A DNA stretch of 64,000 nucleotides, taken from Inonotus obliquus. Its lineage: Eukaryota; Basidiomycota; Agaricomycetes; Hymenochaetales; Hymenochaetaceae. The notes under the pieces are model-generated. The model searched no databases. It saw only the letters and a list, made by a program, of their open reading frames with translations, and was not told where the DNA came from. The DNA is taken from contig JAJHTX010000009.1 of the NCBI GenBank assembly GCA_032164295.1, forward strand, positions 124,001 to 188,000, read 5' to 3'. The position numbers and the translations under genes were made by a program. Shown here in pieces: positions 33,495-45,863 of the stretch. Each line of letters opens with the position of its first letter. Within the stretch, counting starts at the first letter, position 1.

Positions 33495-34054
33495 TGTGGA
33501 ACGAAGGTGCTGTTAGTTAGTATTGGTAGCTGGAGGAGCGTTGTGAGGTCCGACCTTGGCTTAGGTGCTTATGCTTATATACATATTAAATCCAAGTGCT
33601 ATAGCTTGGCACTACTCGAGACCCTGGATCGTAGTGCATCAAGGGCGTTGTCCGCAGCGCAGCTATTGAGTGGAGCTTCGCTGCGTAACGTAACGCATGT
33701 AACTGCGCCCCGTGAACAGTTCAAGAAAGAAAACAGTGCCACCCGTAGAAGTCCGAGTCGCGAGCGAGAACAGAGCAATTGCTTCAAGAGTTGCTTCATT
33801 CTATAAGGATGCCATGATATTGCCCAAAGGTTCATGGCATGGCATTAGTGAAACTGACAGCGCGGGGGATGCCAAGATCATGTGTCCGTTCCGCGCTTTA
33901 GTTTGTCCTTGTTAACATTGAATTTCTCTTGATTGAACTTCGATTACGATGTGCTAATGCGCAACGCTATACACAAAGAGCTATTCGACGAACTCGCAAA
34001 GAAAGTAGATATATTATCGGGCGAAGGCTAAGGGCTAGCTAACTGTCGAATATC
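33495..34054. other. Intergenic, no supported gene
   Basis: Nothing coding or repetitive stands out. Confidence 0.4.
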
Positions 34055-36382
34055 TCAATCAGATTCCGCAGTCTCCACGTTGATGTTCGTACTCCCAATC
34101 TCTCCCATCCTCTCTTTCATCTTCTCTGGCCTTTCAGTTCCCTCTTTCCATCTCTCGCCTTCCTTGGACCGATCATCTTCGTCTACAATGGTCCGTACGG
34201 GTCCCTTGAACCAGTTCACACCACCATAAACCGGGAAGTAGTAATATACCACGGAGAACAACATAATCCCACCGAGAACGACGATACTGTAGTTCATATC
34301 TGCTGCAGCAGAGCTACCGCCACTGAGGGTGTTTTCGGGAAACATGAAAACGATAAACATAAAAGTCATCCAAGCAACGGAAACGATTGCGCATGGGAGA
34401 CTCTGAAGCGGTATTCATGCGGTTAATATACAGTATTTCGTGTAGAAAAATGACAAATAAAACTCACAAAGAAGCCCAGATCAAATGGTCCCGGTTTAAA
34501 CTCATTCTTGAAAGCGAAACGCGCGACTATCGGTATCGCATAAGCAATATATGACGCCGTCACCGAGATCGAGAACACTGCGTTGATCGCCTGGTCACCC
34601 GCAAATACCAGTAAACCGAGTAGCGTAGAAAACACCGCGCTGAACCAGACGGTGTTCACTGGTGTTTGCGTATAAGAATTCATGCGGTAGAGGTATCTCG
34701 AGAACGGTAAGGCTCCATCGCGTGAAAATGCGAATATTTGACGGCTCGAAGCAAGCAGCATGCTACAAAGGTCATGCAAAGACGCTACTTAGCGAAGTGC
34801 CCTTTAACACCATAGTTATAGTGAACGCTTACGAAGTGCCCATGAAGAATTGCACGATCACGACAAAAGCCCACAATACCAGAGTACCACGGCTCCCAAA
34901 ACTATTGAAGAAAATCGTTGCCATTGGCTGACCGATCGGATTATTGATAATAGCTTCGAGATCGGTTCCCATGCAGAAAGCAAGTGCTACGTTAATCGCC
35001 CAACCGAGAACGCCAGAGACGGCAATAGCGCCAACGATGGCCCACGGAACAGCTCTTGCTGCATTAGAAGCTTCCTCGCTGATGTGCACTGCAGAATCAA
35101 ACGAGCCTGAAGGGAAAGGCATCCTGATGAATACGGAGGGAAACGAGTAGGAAGGCATCTAATAGCTCACAAATTGTCCACAGAGGTGCTAAGAAACTAA
35201 GAATAAAAGCGAATCCAGGTGACCACGTCGTCACTACGATGAACGCAGTATCAATTCAAACTGGCCGCGGAGGGAGAGTCGACGAACTCACTGCTAGAGA
35301 AGTTTCCAAGAGCGAAGCTCGCATCGTTCATCAGTTCTCTTGGAGTTGCTGCTGGTAACGCGATGATTACAGCAAGACATAGTCTTGAACCCATATATTC
35401 CCAAATCTTAGATGAGTTGACTACACTGAAGAATAACTCGGCGAATGGACGTACACGATGTTGAGAATAACGTAAGCAGTCTGCAAACGCGCAAGGAGTC
35501 GGGTCGCGAGACAGCAAATAATCGCGCAAATGAGCATGATCAAGCAATAGACGGCGCTATGTCGGGTTACAAAATCAGAAAGCGAATCATCGGTCGTGGT
35601 GATAGGAGACATACAAAGTTTGTCCATTCGTAGCTTCGAAAACTTCGTTTGAGCCAATGCTGGCGGCGGCCATAACCTGCACAGCGCATCCCCAGTTGAT
35701 CGAAGCAACTGCTGAGATCGTCCCAATGGAGTTCGCATCTATGGAATGTGTATTCATAACTCGCAGAGTCATGACAAGGAAAGGCTAAGTCTTACATCCA
35801 ACGATCCACGATAGAAAGTTCCGACATCGCGGAGAGGACAGCGAGTGCGTCCAGAAATACAGCTGAGTAGGAATTAGAGTCCGAATAGATCAAAATAGAA
35901 TTAAAAGAGCAAGCACTCACCCCTCCAGATGTTGGCGCCGCAGAGCCAAGTTCGCCCATAGACATGCCAACGAATAGGATAAACACGCTAGCGACTGCCC
36001 ACTGAAAGTCATAGAACAAAGCTACAGTCTCTAAATTCGTGTGCAGGAACAGGAAAAAGCTCACACCCCAGACCATAGCAGAAGGTCCTCCGTTCGGTAT
36101 TGCATAGAACAGGACGGATCTAAACATAGAGTACTTCAATGCGGGCATCTTGCGGCAAGGTAATCCTCACACACGCGATAGATGGCAAGAGACCAATAAT
36201 ACTGAACGCTATCCCAAACACCTGTGTATAGCTCTCAGTTGAGTGAACTGATGAGTCGGCGGAATGCCATGGTATCTTACCTCAATCGGGGTGAATGCAC
36301 GTAAAAATTCCTGCTTATAACCAAGATCTGCTAACAACTGCTCATCCGCATGAGCAATCTTATCCTTCAATGTCTTCGGCAT
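34055..36382 (-). CDS. Amino acid permease, APC superfamily (GABA/choline permease-like)
   Basis: Plasma-membrane transporter for amino acids or related amines. It starts at ATG 36382 (MPKTLKDKIAHADEQLLADL), followed by the typical cytosolic lead FLRAFTPIEVFGIAFSIIG. Membrane segments include VLFYAIPNGGPSAMVWG, ASVFILFVGMSMGELGSAAP (the conserved MxELxSAxPTSGG-type motif), VPWAIVGAIAVSGVLGWAIN, STLLGLLVFAG and IVVLGGIMLFSVVYYYF. It ends in FKGPVRTI and a charged tail rich in E and K. About ten introns interrupt it. The substrate cannot be read from the sequence. APTSGG near 35940 is followed directly by an intron. Confidence 0.85.
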
Positions 36383-37014
36383 GGTGCTTCCCTATGTCTA
36401 CTGGCTCTGGTCGGATAGCAAGAAGCAAAGCAAGGATGGATGAAAGGGAAGAAGTCACGCTCCAACTCAATCAACACCACTCATTTTCTATCTCCTCTTT
36501 TTTCCCTCCCCTTCCACATGATGTGTAATTGGCATTTCCTATCACCGCGCCCGTCATTATCGGTCTCTCGGGGACGGAAGCCGTTGAGTTGCACTCCATT
36601 GATGAATGATACAAAGATAGAAGCATCCCGTGTGATAACAGGACCGATGATAGGTCGCCCCGGCTAATTTCAGCTATCGGCTTTCTACCTTTCGTTGCGT
36701 GTGTCCCAAAGATAAGCCACACAATCAAGGCATACTCGTAGTCGTAGCGCCTGTTGATCTCTTGTCGGTAGGAGCAAGTTGGTGATATTTTACGAAAAAA
36801 AATCAACAAAAAGACGATCACATGACATCAACACGCAAACAATGGATAAGCAACACGACTAGACTACAAGCTTTCAAATTATCGCAGGGGTGCAGAATCT
36901 GTTGCCGGCAGTGTCTTTGAAAAAACGTATACCTAAGCCGGATGCTTGGTTAATTGATATGGCCTGTGAGTTCAAGATCAAGTAGTTATACCAGCTTCAC
37001 AAGTTTAAGTTTGC
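36383..37014. other. Intergenic, no supported gene
   Basis: Promoter side of the permease and 3' flank of the next gene. A pyrimidine-rich stretch at 36480-36520 (minus: purine-rich) is the only notable composition. Confidence 0.4.
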
Positions 37015-39136
37015 CTAGGTTGAACTTAGCCAGGATCTAGCAAGAGTATTCTTCAAGCATACCTCCCGTGTCAAAGTGAACACATGGTCCGAAATACTCC
37101 GTGTTGCAAAACCTGCTTCACTATAAGCAAAGTAGTCTGACAAAAAAGCGTTGGGTTTGTGAGTTGTCAGCCAACAAGCTGTGATTATGAGCAAAGCAAG
37201 AAATAACGCACAAATGAATTTGCGTCTGAAAATCTCGAGCTGGTCAGGGTTCAATGAAGGAAAGTGGTCTATCATTGCGGGGGCGATAAGAGTGGAGAAA
37301 TTCCGCTGAAAACGATAGCTCCATTCACGCAGAGTGCGTGCATAGTCTGAAATAGAACGTAGAAGATAAGCCTGACAATGCAATCTGAGGCGGACTCACG
37401 AGGGCCGATGTCCTCAACTGAATTAACGTTCAAACCAGCATCGCGGATGCAGCTGACAAGCGTAGCTACGGAGGACAATTGTCCTCCACTGAGACGAATG
37501 GTAGAGAATTAGTCCTTGCATATACCCAGAACAACGTATTTGACGTACGGATAGATGTATTTACGAATGAAATCCACTTCGCTGAAAGGATACACAAGAT
37601 TACTGAATACTGACATAATGCATATAGTAAAGAGACATACGTCGCATACTGATGCCACCGTGTATCCGGAACAGTACTCATTGTAAAGACTTTGAAAGAT
37701 CCTTCCAATTTCATGGCCCAACTCATTGACCTGAACCATCCCGTCATAAATTCTATTCCAACTATACAATCGTAAGTTGCAATAACATATAGATATACCG
37801 ACACATAAACCACTATACCATGTTCCATAACTCCAATCGAAACAACTGCATCAAATGCATGATGGAACGAAGGAGGCATGTTCCGATAATCTAAATAATG
37901 AACATTGATGGCGTGCACCAATCCTGCAGCTTCAATCCGGCGTTTCACGTCATGTAGCTGCTCGTGGGAAATTGTAAGAGTATCGACTTGAGCGCCATAC
38001 TCGCGCGCAGCAAGAATGGCGAAGCTTCCCCAGCCACATCCGATTTCGAGAACACGGGAGCCAGGTTTGATTCTTGCTCGATTAGCGATTAGACGAAGTT
38101 TGCCGATTTGAGCTCGCTCCAAGTCATCAGCTGGTATGACTCTTGGCTCATCCAGTGCGTTCTGCGGTGGTGCAATGGGTCGTTCTTCAATCAGGTCGCC
38201 AACTTCGAACTTGGCCTCTTCGTCGAAAATTGCGCAGCTATAACTGCATAATTTAACGATGAGATGATAACCTGATCACAATAAAAAAATAGACTTACGT
38301 CAGATCCCGTGAAAGAAATGCATTGAACACCTCCGTCGGTAGGTCATAATGTGCACTGATTGGCCGTCAAGGAAGAGTAGACAAGGAAAATCGATAATAC
38401 TTACGAGATATTACTGCGACTTCCAGTTATTTTGTTTGCTAGTCTTGAGTTCGCACTAAGGAGAACATGAGTAAGGTCCACTATAACCATTATCGATTAA
38501 CTTGCATATAGCTCTACACGCGGACGAGTGGCGAGACTGACGTCGACAGCTCATTCAATATCTTCCGATTCAGGATGAAAATCTTTACAGGGATCGTTTA
38601 GTTAAGTGCACGACAAGGTAGAAATGGATCGGACCCGGAATAGGCTATTCAAGCTATCAACTTCGACTTCATTCAGGAGATAAGCGTCTGCAATAAGAAC
38701 ATGTTCATGAGTGGGCATAAGAGTGGATTGAAAGTAGAACACACCTGCAAACCCAAAGTCTGCATGAAGAAAGAGCCGTGTCCACACGCCATCCTTGATG
38801 ATCTTGACTGTAGCCGACAGTGGCTTTGGAGGCCCATCAATGCGATCCAGATTATATGGCTGACCGAAATCCCACTTCTCATCTTTGAACTCGACATGCA
38901 GTTGCCCTTTGACAATTTTGCTTAGGAGGCCAAGGACACAACGTTTCGCTTGGTTCGCGCATCAGCCATCTGCGATACAGACACAGCGGGATGTACTTAC
39001 CGAAGTCATCAAGAGTGCCAAGATTGACCGCCTTCTGCTGGAAAGTGGATACCACCCATTCCACCAGGCTAAGGAAACTGCCCCCGCTCTTGGTCGAGTA
39101 GTTAATTGTTTGAACGTACGCTGTTGTATTGCTCAT
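37015..39136 (-). CDS. Cyclopropane-fatty-acyl-phospholipid synthase-like methyltransferase
   Basis: Transfers a one-carbon group from S-adenosylmethionine to unsaturated acyl chains of phospholipids. It starts at ATG 39136 (MSNTTAYVQTINYSTKSGG). The N-terminal domain (KIVKGQLHVEF, PLSATVKIIKDGVWTRLFL) is the usual leader of this fungal family. The synthase part has ISAHYDLP-like sequence near 38350, the SAM motif VLEIGCGWGSFAILAARE (about 38020), LTISHEQ and VSIGVMEHV. It ends YRFQRNFSTL, FRRKFIYYFAYSEAGF and a short tail. Around ten introns. The 37466-38122 exon region contains several introns of 45-60 nt that leave the frame open, so intron calls there rest on homology logic. Could also be a related mycolic-acid-type methyltransferase. 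Confidence 0.85.
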
Positions 39137-39450
39137 GATGGGGTGTATTTTGTTTGCGATTTCTGTGTCTTGACGTCTTATGAATCACCGGTGGACGGCT
39201 GTCGCCGCACTTGCCGTGAGGCCATTCCGACTATTCGGCGAGTTACGTACTTGAACGTTACAAATCCTGTGAGGAGCTGATACTGATAAAATCAACGGAT
39301 AAACAACGAAAGAAGGGATGACTCTTTTATTTCGGCAAACCTGTCCGAAATTTTTTCTAAAACATTGTTTCATGTTTCAGCTGATATGGTGTCCTTTGCT
39401 ATCTATGCGATCTTCTCATGTATATGATCTCAACTCTGTTTACGGGACAT

Positions 39451-41713
39451 CTAACCTCCCGGTACAAACGAGATCATCGCATACCTACAGATCGTGATAG
39501 CAACAATTGAGCATAATCCACAATTCGGACGCAGAAGAAAGGGAACTAAACTCACTTCCCGTTAACTCTCCATTTCTCTCCACTCGCATCTAGAGAATCC
39601 GCTTTTGCCTGATCCACACCCACAACGACGTCGGCTTTGCTTGTACGCAGGCTTAAGATCGGGAATGCTCCTGCTAGTGGGCCTAATTGACGCAATGCAT
39701 AAATCAGTATTCATAAGCCTGGATGGGTGCAGACAAGAGCTAGAACAAGAAACACCTATAGCTTCTTCCACTGGAGTTGACGCTGGCCACTTTACGTCAC
39801 CGGTCAGTCTGAAATGAAATGTCGGTGGAATATATGATAGGCGGAAAAGATAACCAACTTTCTATAGCTAGGCACATCTCGGGACGTTAATGATGCTCCA
39901 CGTTTCGGCAACAAGATAAAAACTTACTTCAAGTCTCCCTGTATTGCTCCATCAGCTTACGAGGTTAATGCGGCATCAAATAATACCTTAAGAATGACGA
40001 GACCGCTATCCTTTAAGCTCTCGTATAGCTTCGGCGCACTGACGCTCATGTCCCAATATGGATTCGGTGCCGTCCAGAAATCATGAATGTCGTTTCTCTC
40101 GCCCAGCCTCGTCTCCAGCGGCACACTCAGCTCGAACATACCTTTCGTAATATATTCTTCCCAACGGGTGAGGAGCGTCATCAGCTGTCCCCTTGCGACA
40201 GGAGAGGGTGCATCATCGAGGAAGAACGCTTCAGAACGGAGAGAAGTGAAGACGTCACGGAAGTCAGGAGGAGTTACATCCGAGACGAACCATGGGATTG
40301 ACTTGGGACTAGCGGGGATGGAGACAATCTGAACAAGGGTCAACGAGGAAATGAAGCCGATACGTACTGGAAGACGACTTTAGACACAAACGGTGTATAG
40401 GTGACGAGGAAATCGGCGAAAACAAGGTCTGTAAAGAGCTGAAGACACAATCAAGCATGAGTCTACACCATGGTTAAGATAGACGTACTTCAAACCCAGC
40501 TTTCGTGAAGCAATGCTTTGAGTCCGGAGAAAATGCAGCTTATACGGAGTGACTGACCATTATCTAGCACAAAATCCACCTTCGCATCACGAAGGGTTGA
40601 CAAGTGATCGAACGCGACCTTCTCATCATCACGTAAGATATACGCTTTGCGCTCATCCTGGGCATCCTTTCCGACACTTTGTAGCCTGAGAATGTCTTCG
40701 TGGGTCAGATTCGTTAACAGAGATAGATCCTACCAATGGAATTGGAGTCTGTTATAAATATTCCACGCAATTAGGCACGGAAGGTGCTCTCACAGTAGCG
40801 TTTCCCCAGAGACACATCTGGATCATCTCATTAAAGAGAACCACCAACTTGTCTGGATCTGATTCGAGATCGGTTTTGCTTTCCTCGAACTCGTGCATCG
40901 TTGCAGCAAGTTCTGTAGCGAGTTTAGTACGTCCTCCCTCCAAATAATATCCGATATCGCACTGTAGATAGCAGCAGAAGACGCTTTGAAAGACTCCTCC
41001 TTCCCGCTGAGGAAGGGGTCATAATATTTCCAATGCACAGTAATCGCGAACCAGGAGCGAAGCAACCGGTACAAATAGCACCTGTCAAAGAGCCGCATTA
41101 TGAATATGGAAGATAATCTCATAGGAGAAGGTTAGAAACGCACTCTGCATAAAGCCAGGGCGCTGTGAACCATGTACTCTTGCCCTTCTCCGCAAGCTCT
41201 ACGAGCTGAGTATTGTACGTTTCCACACCCGCCTCTCCGTCGTCATCAATCGGCCTGAGATGGAAATTCCCTATCTATCAAACGCTTGCATTGCCCAAGA
41301 CAACGAAGACATACTGCAGTGCTCGATCTCTAGCCATCTCATACTTCAGCCTGCTGACCTTCTCAATAATCCCTTTGCCCTCCTCAACTCGCGCCTCCCA
41401 ATTCGGATCTGATACCACTTCCCCCTCTCCATTTCCACCCGAACTAGCTTGCTTGGCGGATATAGTCAGTTCATGATTTGCTCGATGGATATGATCGATA
41501 AGCTTGGTAAGTATAATAGGCCATCGTGTCAGGACTGTTTCATAACTGAGCAAGCAATAAGCAGGAGGACCAGATGGCAAGATGGCAGCTTGTACTGACG
41601 AAAAACTGTCCGGGAATCAGTTAAGTACTTAGGAGGATGCATATTTGTGTAACGCTAACCTGTTCTTATCCGTCGGATCGCAGGGTGGATACGGTGGTAC
41701 AAAGAGTGTCATG
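39451..41713 (-). CDS. DUF89 damage-control phosphatase (ARMT1/Hrt2 type)
   Basis: Members of the ARMT1 branch are metal-dependent phosphatases that remove harmful sugar phosphates. It starts at ATG 41713 (MTLFVPPYPPCDPTDKN). Family landmarks in order are YETVLTRWPIILTKLIDHIH, GIIEKVSRLKYEM, STWFTAPWLYAECYLYRLL, DYYDPF-like KYYDPFLSGKEESF, MCLWGNATDLSLLT, the conserved VDFVLDNAGFELFTDLVFAD, KSIPWFVSDV, FWTAPNPYWDM and LVILKGDLNYRKLTGDVKW. It ends ADVVVGVDQAKAD, WRVNGKYAMISFVPGG-stop after a last intron at about 39481-39555. The Asp and Asn of the metal site are present. About eight introns. Confidence 0.9.
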
Positions 41714-41894
41714 GGAGGAAGTGACAGAATTTAACATCCTCTCAGGTACCATGACCAAATCATGGAAAATTGCGGCACGTGCAAAAGACTAAAATTTACT
41801 TGTATGAATACATTATGTACAAAATACATACGATAAATGGCGAGCTACAACTACACATAGCATGGAATGCATATTAGTGAATGGAGCGGAAGAA

Positions 41895-43165
41895 TTATGA
41901 CCGTGGAGGACCAGAAAGGAGGAGAAAGCGGGAGCAAAACAACGTAGGTGGGTGTTTCGTTTCTTGCCATGGTCTCCAGACAAGGACCTCGTTCCCCACC
42001 TTTGGAGGTGCAGTAGAGTCCGATGCGTGACAACCATGTGCGTCTGGTGTAAACGAGAACAAGACCCTACGTTCCTCGCCATCCGGCAAAGCGCATATTG
42101 TGAGTGCTGAACGAAGCGCACCAGCAGAACGTGAGTGAACATGTGCGTTACGCGAAACGTGGACGATATCTGTGACATGCAACCGTAGATCTGGATTCAA
42201 CCGACTCGGGTGAGGACCTAACGACTCCATTTCCTTCTTCCACAAAACGAGTGCAGTCGAAGTCCGATTCATGATCATCTGAGCACGTTCGGCAAGCCCG
42301 TTCCTGTTCAAAAGTGAGCCTGTATCTTAACGTGAAGCAAAGATATGACGCACCTAACAAACTTGCCCCGCCTTCTTTCAGCTTTCTCCGGGGATACTAA
42401 CAACCCTCTCTGCAGCTCTAGTGCTTCCCCGTCCACCTCCTTCTCTTCCGTCAATTCAACAGCAGGCGGCTCCAGGGCTGTCATCGCAGACAGCTTGCCC
42501 TTCTCTTTCCTTCCTAACTCAAATTTCGGCAAATGAGGTCCCTTCAAGGGAGAAGACGAGGAGTTCCCTTGAGTTTCATCTGGAATTGGAACGGGAATTG
42601 GCAGTGCATGGAACGGTACGATCTTCCGAGCTGGTGCGATCTCCTTCGTCCTCTTCGTCCGTAGTTCTGGTAGACAGATACGATTGGAGAAGGGCGTCGT
42701 CATTTGTTCTTGTTTCCCGACTTTCCTTAGCGGCGACTTCAGCACTTCACTGCCCGCCCCGAGTTTCTTCTGTGGCTCTACGAACGGTGAATCCATGTCT
42801 GACAATGGCAAAGGTGGAGGCCGTACGCCAAAACGCGGTTTTGTACATGCAGGAGCCTTGAACGAAGCAGCAGCCTGTACTTGGTTCGACGGTAGACCTA
42901 GTCGTCGAGGGGGTCTCTGTCCACCTACCGGCAGATTAGACTTCGCACGAAACCCATCATCGGGCCCCGATAGTATCGCTTTGGCAGCAGTCGTTGCAGA
43001 GCGCACATGGAATTTGCCTGGGACATCGATGCGCGATCTTTTCTAGGAATGTTGAATCAGACCGCGACCGAGTCTTTGAAGTCGGCGAGACGTACGTACA
43101 GAGACGGTGCCCTCGCCAAACCCGGATATTGCGGGACGCTTCATTGCTGTATTGGTGGTCGGCAT
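41895..43165 (-). CDS. Unrecognised protein, disordered N-terminus and beta-rich C-terminus
   Basis: Three exons. It starts at ATG 43165 (MPTTNTAMKRPAISGFGEG). The first intron (about 43036-43092) leads to KRSRIDVPGKFHVRS, giving a possible basic nuclear signal. Residues of the middle exon are Pro/Lys/Ser-rich (RPPPLPLSDMDSPFVEPQ, RKIVPFHALPIPVPIP) and probably disordered. After the second intron (about 42303-42350) the chain is ordered: a helix (AERAQMIMNRTSTALVLWKKE), then strand-like LHVTDIVHVSRNAH, ALTICALPD, RVLFSFTPDAHG and GNEVLVWRPWQE. That pattern could be an OB-fold. No family was recognised. A role in chromatin is only a guess from composition. Confidence 0.6.
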
Positions 43166-43597
43166 ATTTTGCGCATCAGTCAAACAGAGGGACAGTTTGC
43201 ATGATGCAGTAAGTTCGAAATACAATAGCGCAATCAACAAACGAAGGTCATGGTCAGCGGTGAGTCACTACTGAAATAAGCAATCATCACGATCGACGAA
43301 CAAAGCGCAAACAAATAACAACAAACGGTTTTTTTTGAACTTCGAACTTGTCGCCAACACATCCAGATTCCAGGCTACTTAGCATCGGGTTTCAACACCC
43401 TCCAGGGAAGGGATAAATTAACTTTGGCCACATGGGTTCTTCCGCAGTCGTAGCTACTATGGAGTCCGGACTGAAAACAGTAATGGCATACTCGACAATA
43501 CGCTATCACTATGACCATTTAAAAACGTCGATAATATTGGTTTCTTTATACCAGATTGGCGGATTTGTTTCACCTCCGATCTTGGAAACAACCCCCA
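43166..43597. other. Intergenic, no supported gene
   Basis: Head of the gene on the left and tail of the M28 peptidase on the right. No coding signal. Confidence 0.4.
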
Positions 43598-45216
43598 TTA
43601 TGTTCCGTTGTATCCCGCAGTATGCAAGAGCGTGGCGAACTGCGGAATAAGACCTTCATTCACAGCTTCAGTAGAAGAAGTAAAACTTGCTCCACGCACC
43701 TTAACTTTGGTAATACTCCTCAGTTGTTCAAAGTCATAGCCTTCACGGTTGCTGATATCATTGACGCTATGATACTCAGGATCTGCAATAGGACCAGCGC
43801 GTTCGAATAACGATGCGGCTGGGAACCCTTGCTCAAAGAAGGGCTAGAAGACTATCATTACATTAAATTCCGACTGACTATTCGAGACATACTTGATGAT
43901 CGGTACAGCATCCACCCGTAAAACCAACGGTGAGCTCTGGAGAATATAGCGCAGAAATGTTGGCTAGAAGCTGTACAACCTCGGGAGTCGCAGTACTGGA
44001 ACTCCTGAGTATTGGTATGCCATAATGAAGAGCAACACTCACTCTTCCGGTAGCCCAAGCTGTGCAGGTTCTCCGGGTCTGTGATATGCAACCATGTCCG
44101 ATTGTATCAAGAGGGTGAGATTTGCATTCGCTGCCCTCAGCTCCTCTTGATAAGGTTAATATAGCATGAGTATGCATTGGGACCTAAAACTCTCACGCGA
44201 ATAGGCCCTGGATCCGAGTAGTCCTTGCTCTTCTCCACCGAAAAGGACCAACTCCACGTTTGACTTGAAAGAAATACTGTTACTTGCAATTGCACGAGCG
44301 ACAGCCAAAACCGCCGCCGTTCCGGACCCGTCATCATTAGCTCCAGGAGCAGGAGATTGGACGTTTATGTTGGGACCACGAGAATCGTAATGCGCGCTCA
44401 AGATTATAAAAGCATCCGTGTCGTCGGTCCCAGTGTAGCGACTACAGAAAAAAAACATACAAGTATGTATTCTCCATACCTTAGATAAGATGCTTACCAA
44501 ATGACGTTCGGGGTATGCTCCTCAATGAATGAGCGCAGTTCGCAAACTGCCCCAGTGCTCTCTATCTGTTCAGCGATCCAGGAAGCTGCGATACGCGTTT
44601 GAGGATGAAGCGAGTGGCGTGTCGCAATCGGGCTCTCAGGAGCCTCGCCCGAAAGCCAGGTAACATCGCTAATTAACTGTGGAACGGATAGACTTTCGAC
44701 TAGAGATGCGATAGTCTCGTCGTACGACAAACTATCGAGTACTTGCGCAACGCGCGAGATGTCTTCTTCAGTCACAGCTATCAATCCGGTCTGAGAGAGA
44801 GGAACAATGTAACCCCTGTGGTACGGAGCGAGAGCGGGTTCCGACGCAGTATACTCCGCAGCATCTCCATGAAGTGCGATAATGGATGCGGTTGGTGACC
44901 GATATATTAGGTCTGGATTATTGCTTCCGCTCGCTGCGAAACCATTAGACAGCGAGGTATCCGTATTCTCCCAAGGATTTTCTGGCTTGAGAGAGGCAGC
45001 CACATCTTCCTCCAGGGCAACTTCGCTGATCCAGTAGAGAGTCGTGGTGCCTTCTGGAACACTAACGAAATCGACGACATCCGGATCGAGCCTTACAACA
45101 GAAAGGCAATCGATGGAGGGCAGATACAGACTCTCGCTTCCGAAAGTCCCAAGATAACCTTCCGAGAAGCAAGAGTCGACAGGTAGTAACCCATGCGTTA
45201 CGAGTAGTTGAGACAT
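43598..45216 (-). CDS. M28 zinc aminopeptidase-like protein, gene A
   Basis: Exopeptidase family with two zinc ions. It starts at ATG 45216 (MSQLLVTHGLLPVDSCF), and there is no signal peptide, although fungal M28 aminopeptidases are usually secreted. The catalytic domain has the zinc-ligand blocks LSAHYDSRG, GANDDGSGTAAVLA and VLFGGEEQGLLGSRAYS, a VAYHRPGEPAQLGLP-type block near 44060, and TDHQ near 43905. It ends GPIADPEYHSVNDISNREGY and, after an intron, FATLLHTAGYNGT-stop. The N-terminal 200 residues (LYLPSIDCLSVVRLDPD, YHRGYIVPLSQTGL) are shared only with gene B. Five or so introns. Confidence 0.85.
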
Positions 45217-45287
45217 ACTTTCGTCCTTGAGGAGACTAAGCGATTAGGGCGAGTCGGAAATATTCGTCAGAGCCTTACTAGACGCCC

Positions 45288-45294
45288 TTTATAC
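45288..45294 (-). promoter_or_regulatory. TATA-like box of M28 gene A
   Basis: TATAAAG on the minus strand, about 72 bp before the start codon. Confidence 0.4.
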
Positions 45295-45863
45295 CGGTGG
45301 TCCTAATCTACGGAGAAACTAAGAAGATGGATAACCGAAAGAGACGGCATGGGGCATGTAATCAATCCAATTGAACGATCAGACTGCATGTGCAGGCTCG
45401 TCTCGCACCGCATCCTTTATCAAAGTTTCGAGTATCTGCATGTTCGATGTATTCATCACACGACTGTTTCCGACCTAGTACCGTTCAGAAAACGGAAGAG
45501 CAGGTAACGAGAACCTAAACAAGGCCAGAGTAGACCAACTCGAAGAGAGGGAGTAGGAACCACGTGGTGCCTTGGCTTGGCTCAGTGGAATCTTTTGTTA
45601 CCACCTGGCTCGCTTATTCTCCCGTTATAACGAGCATGGTGTGACACTTCCAAGCCGCCTTCTTCCATATGTTTTTATTTTGGTCACAGTGCCAACTCAT
45701 GTTGCCGCGAACTTCGGTCAACTTGGCACCTCTCACGTTTACAGCCGAGCGAACTTAGTGAATTCGCCAAATGCAAGTGATATCTACGAGCATCACGCAT
45801 TGTATAGGATCAATATTGAAATATAAACAGTAGATCAAGAATCGTCGTAAACCGCTGCATTCG
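45295..45863. other. Intergenic, no supported gene
   Basis: The plus-strand frame 45572-45826 has no resemblance to known proteins and lies in the space between two same-strand paralogues. Confidence 0.4.
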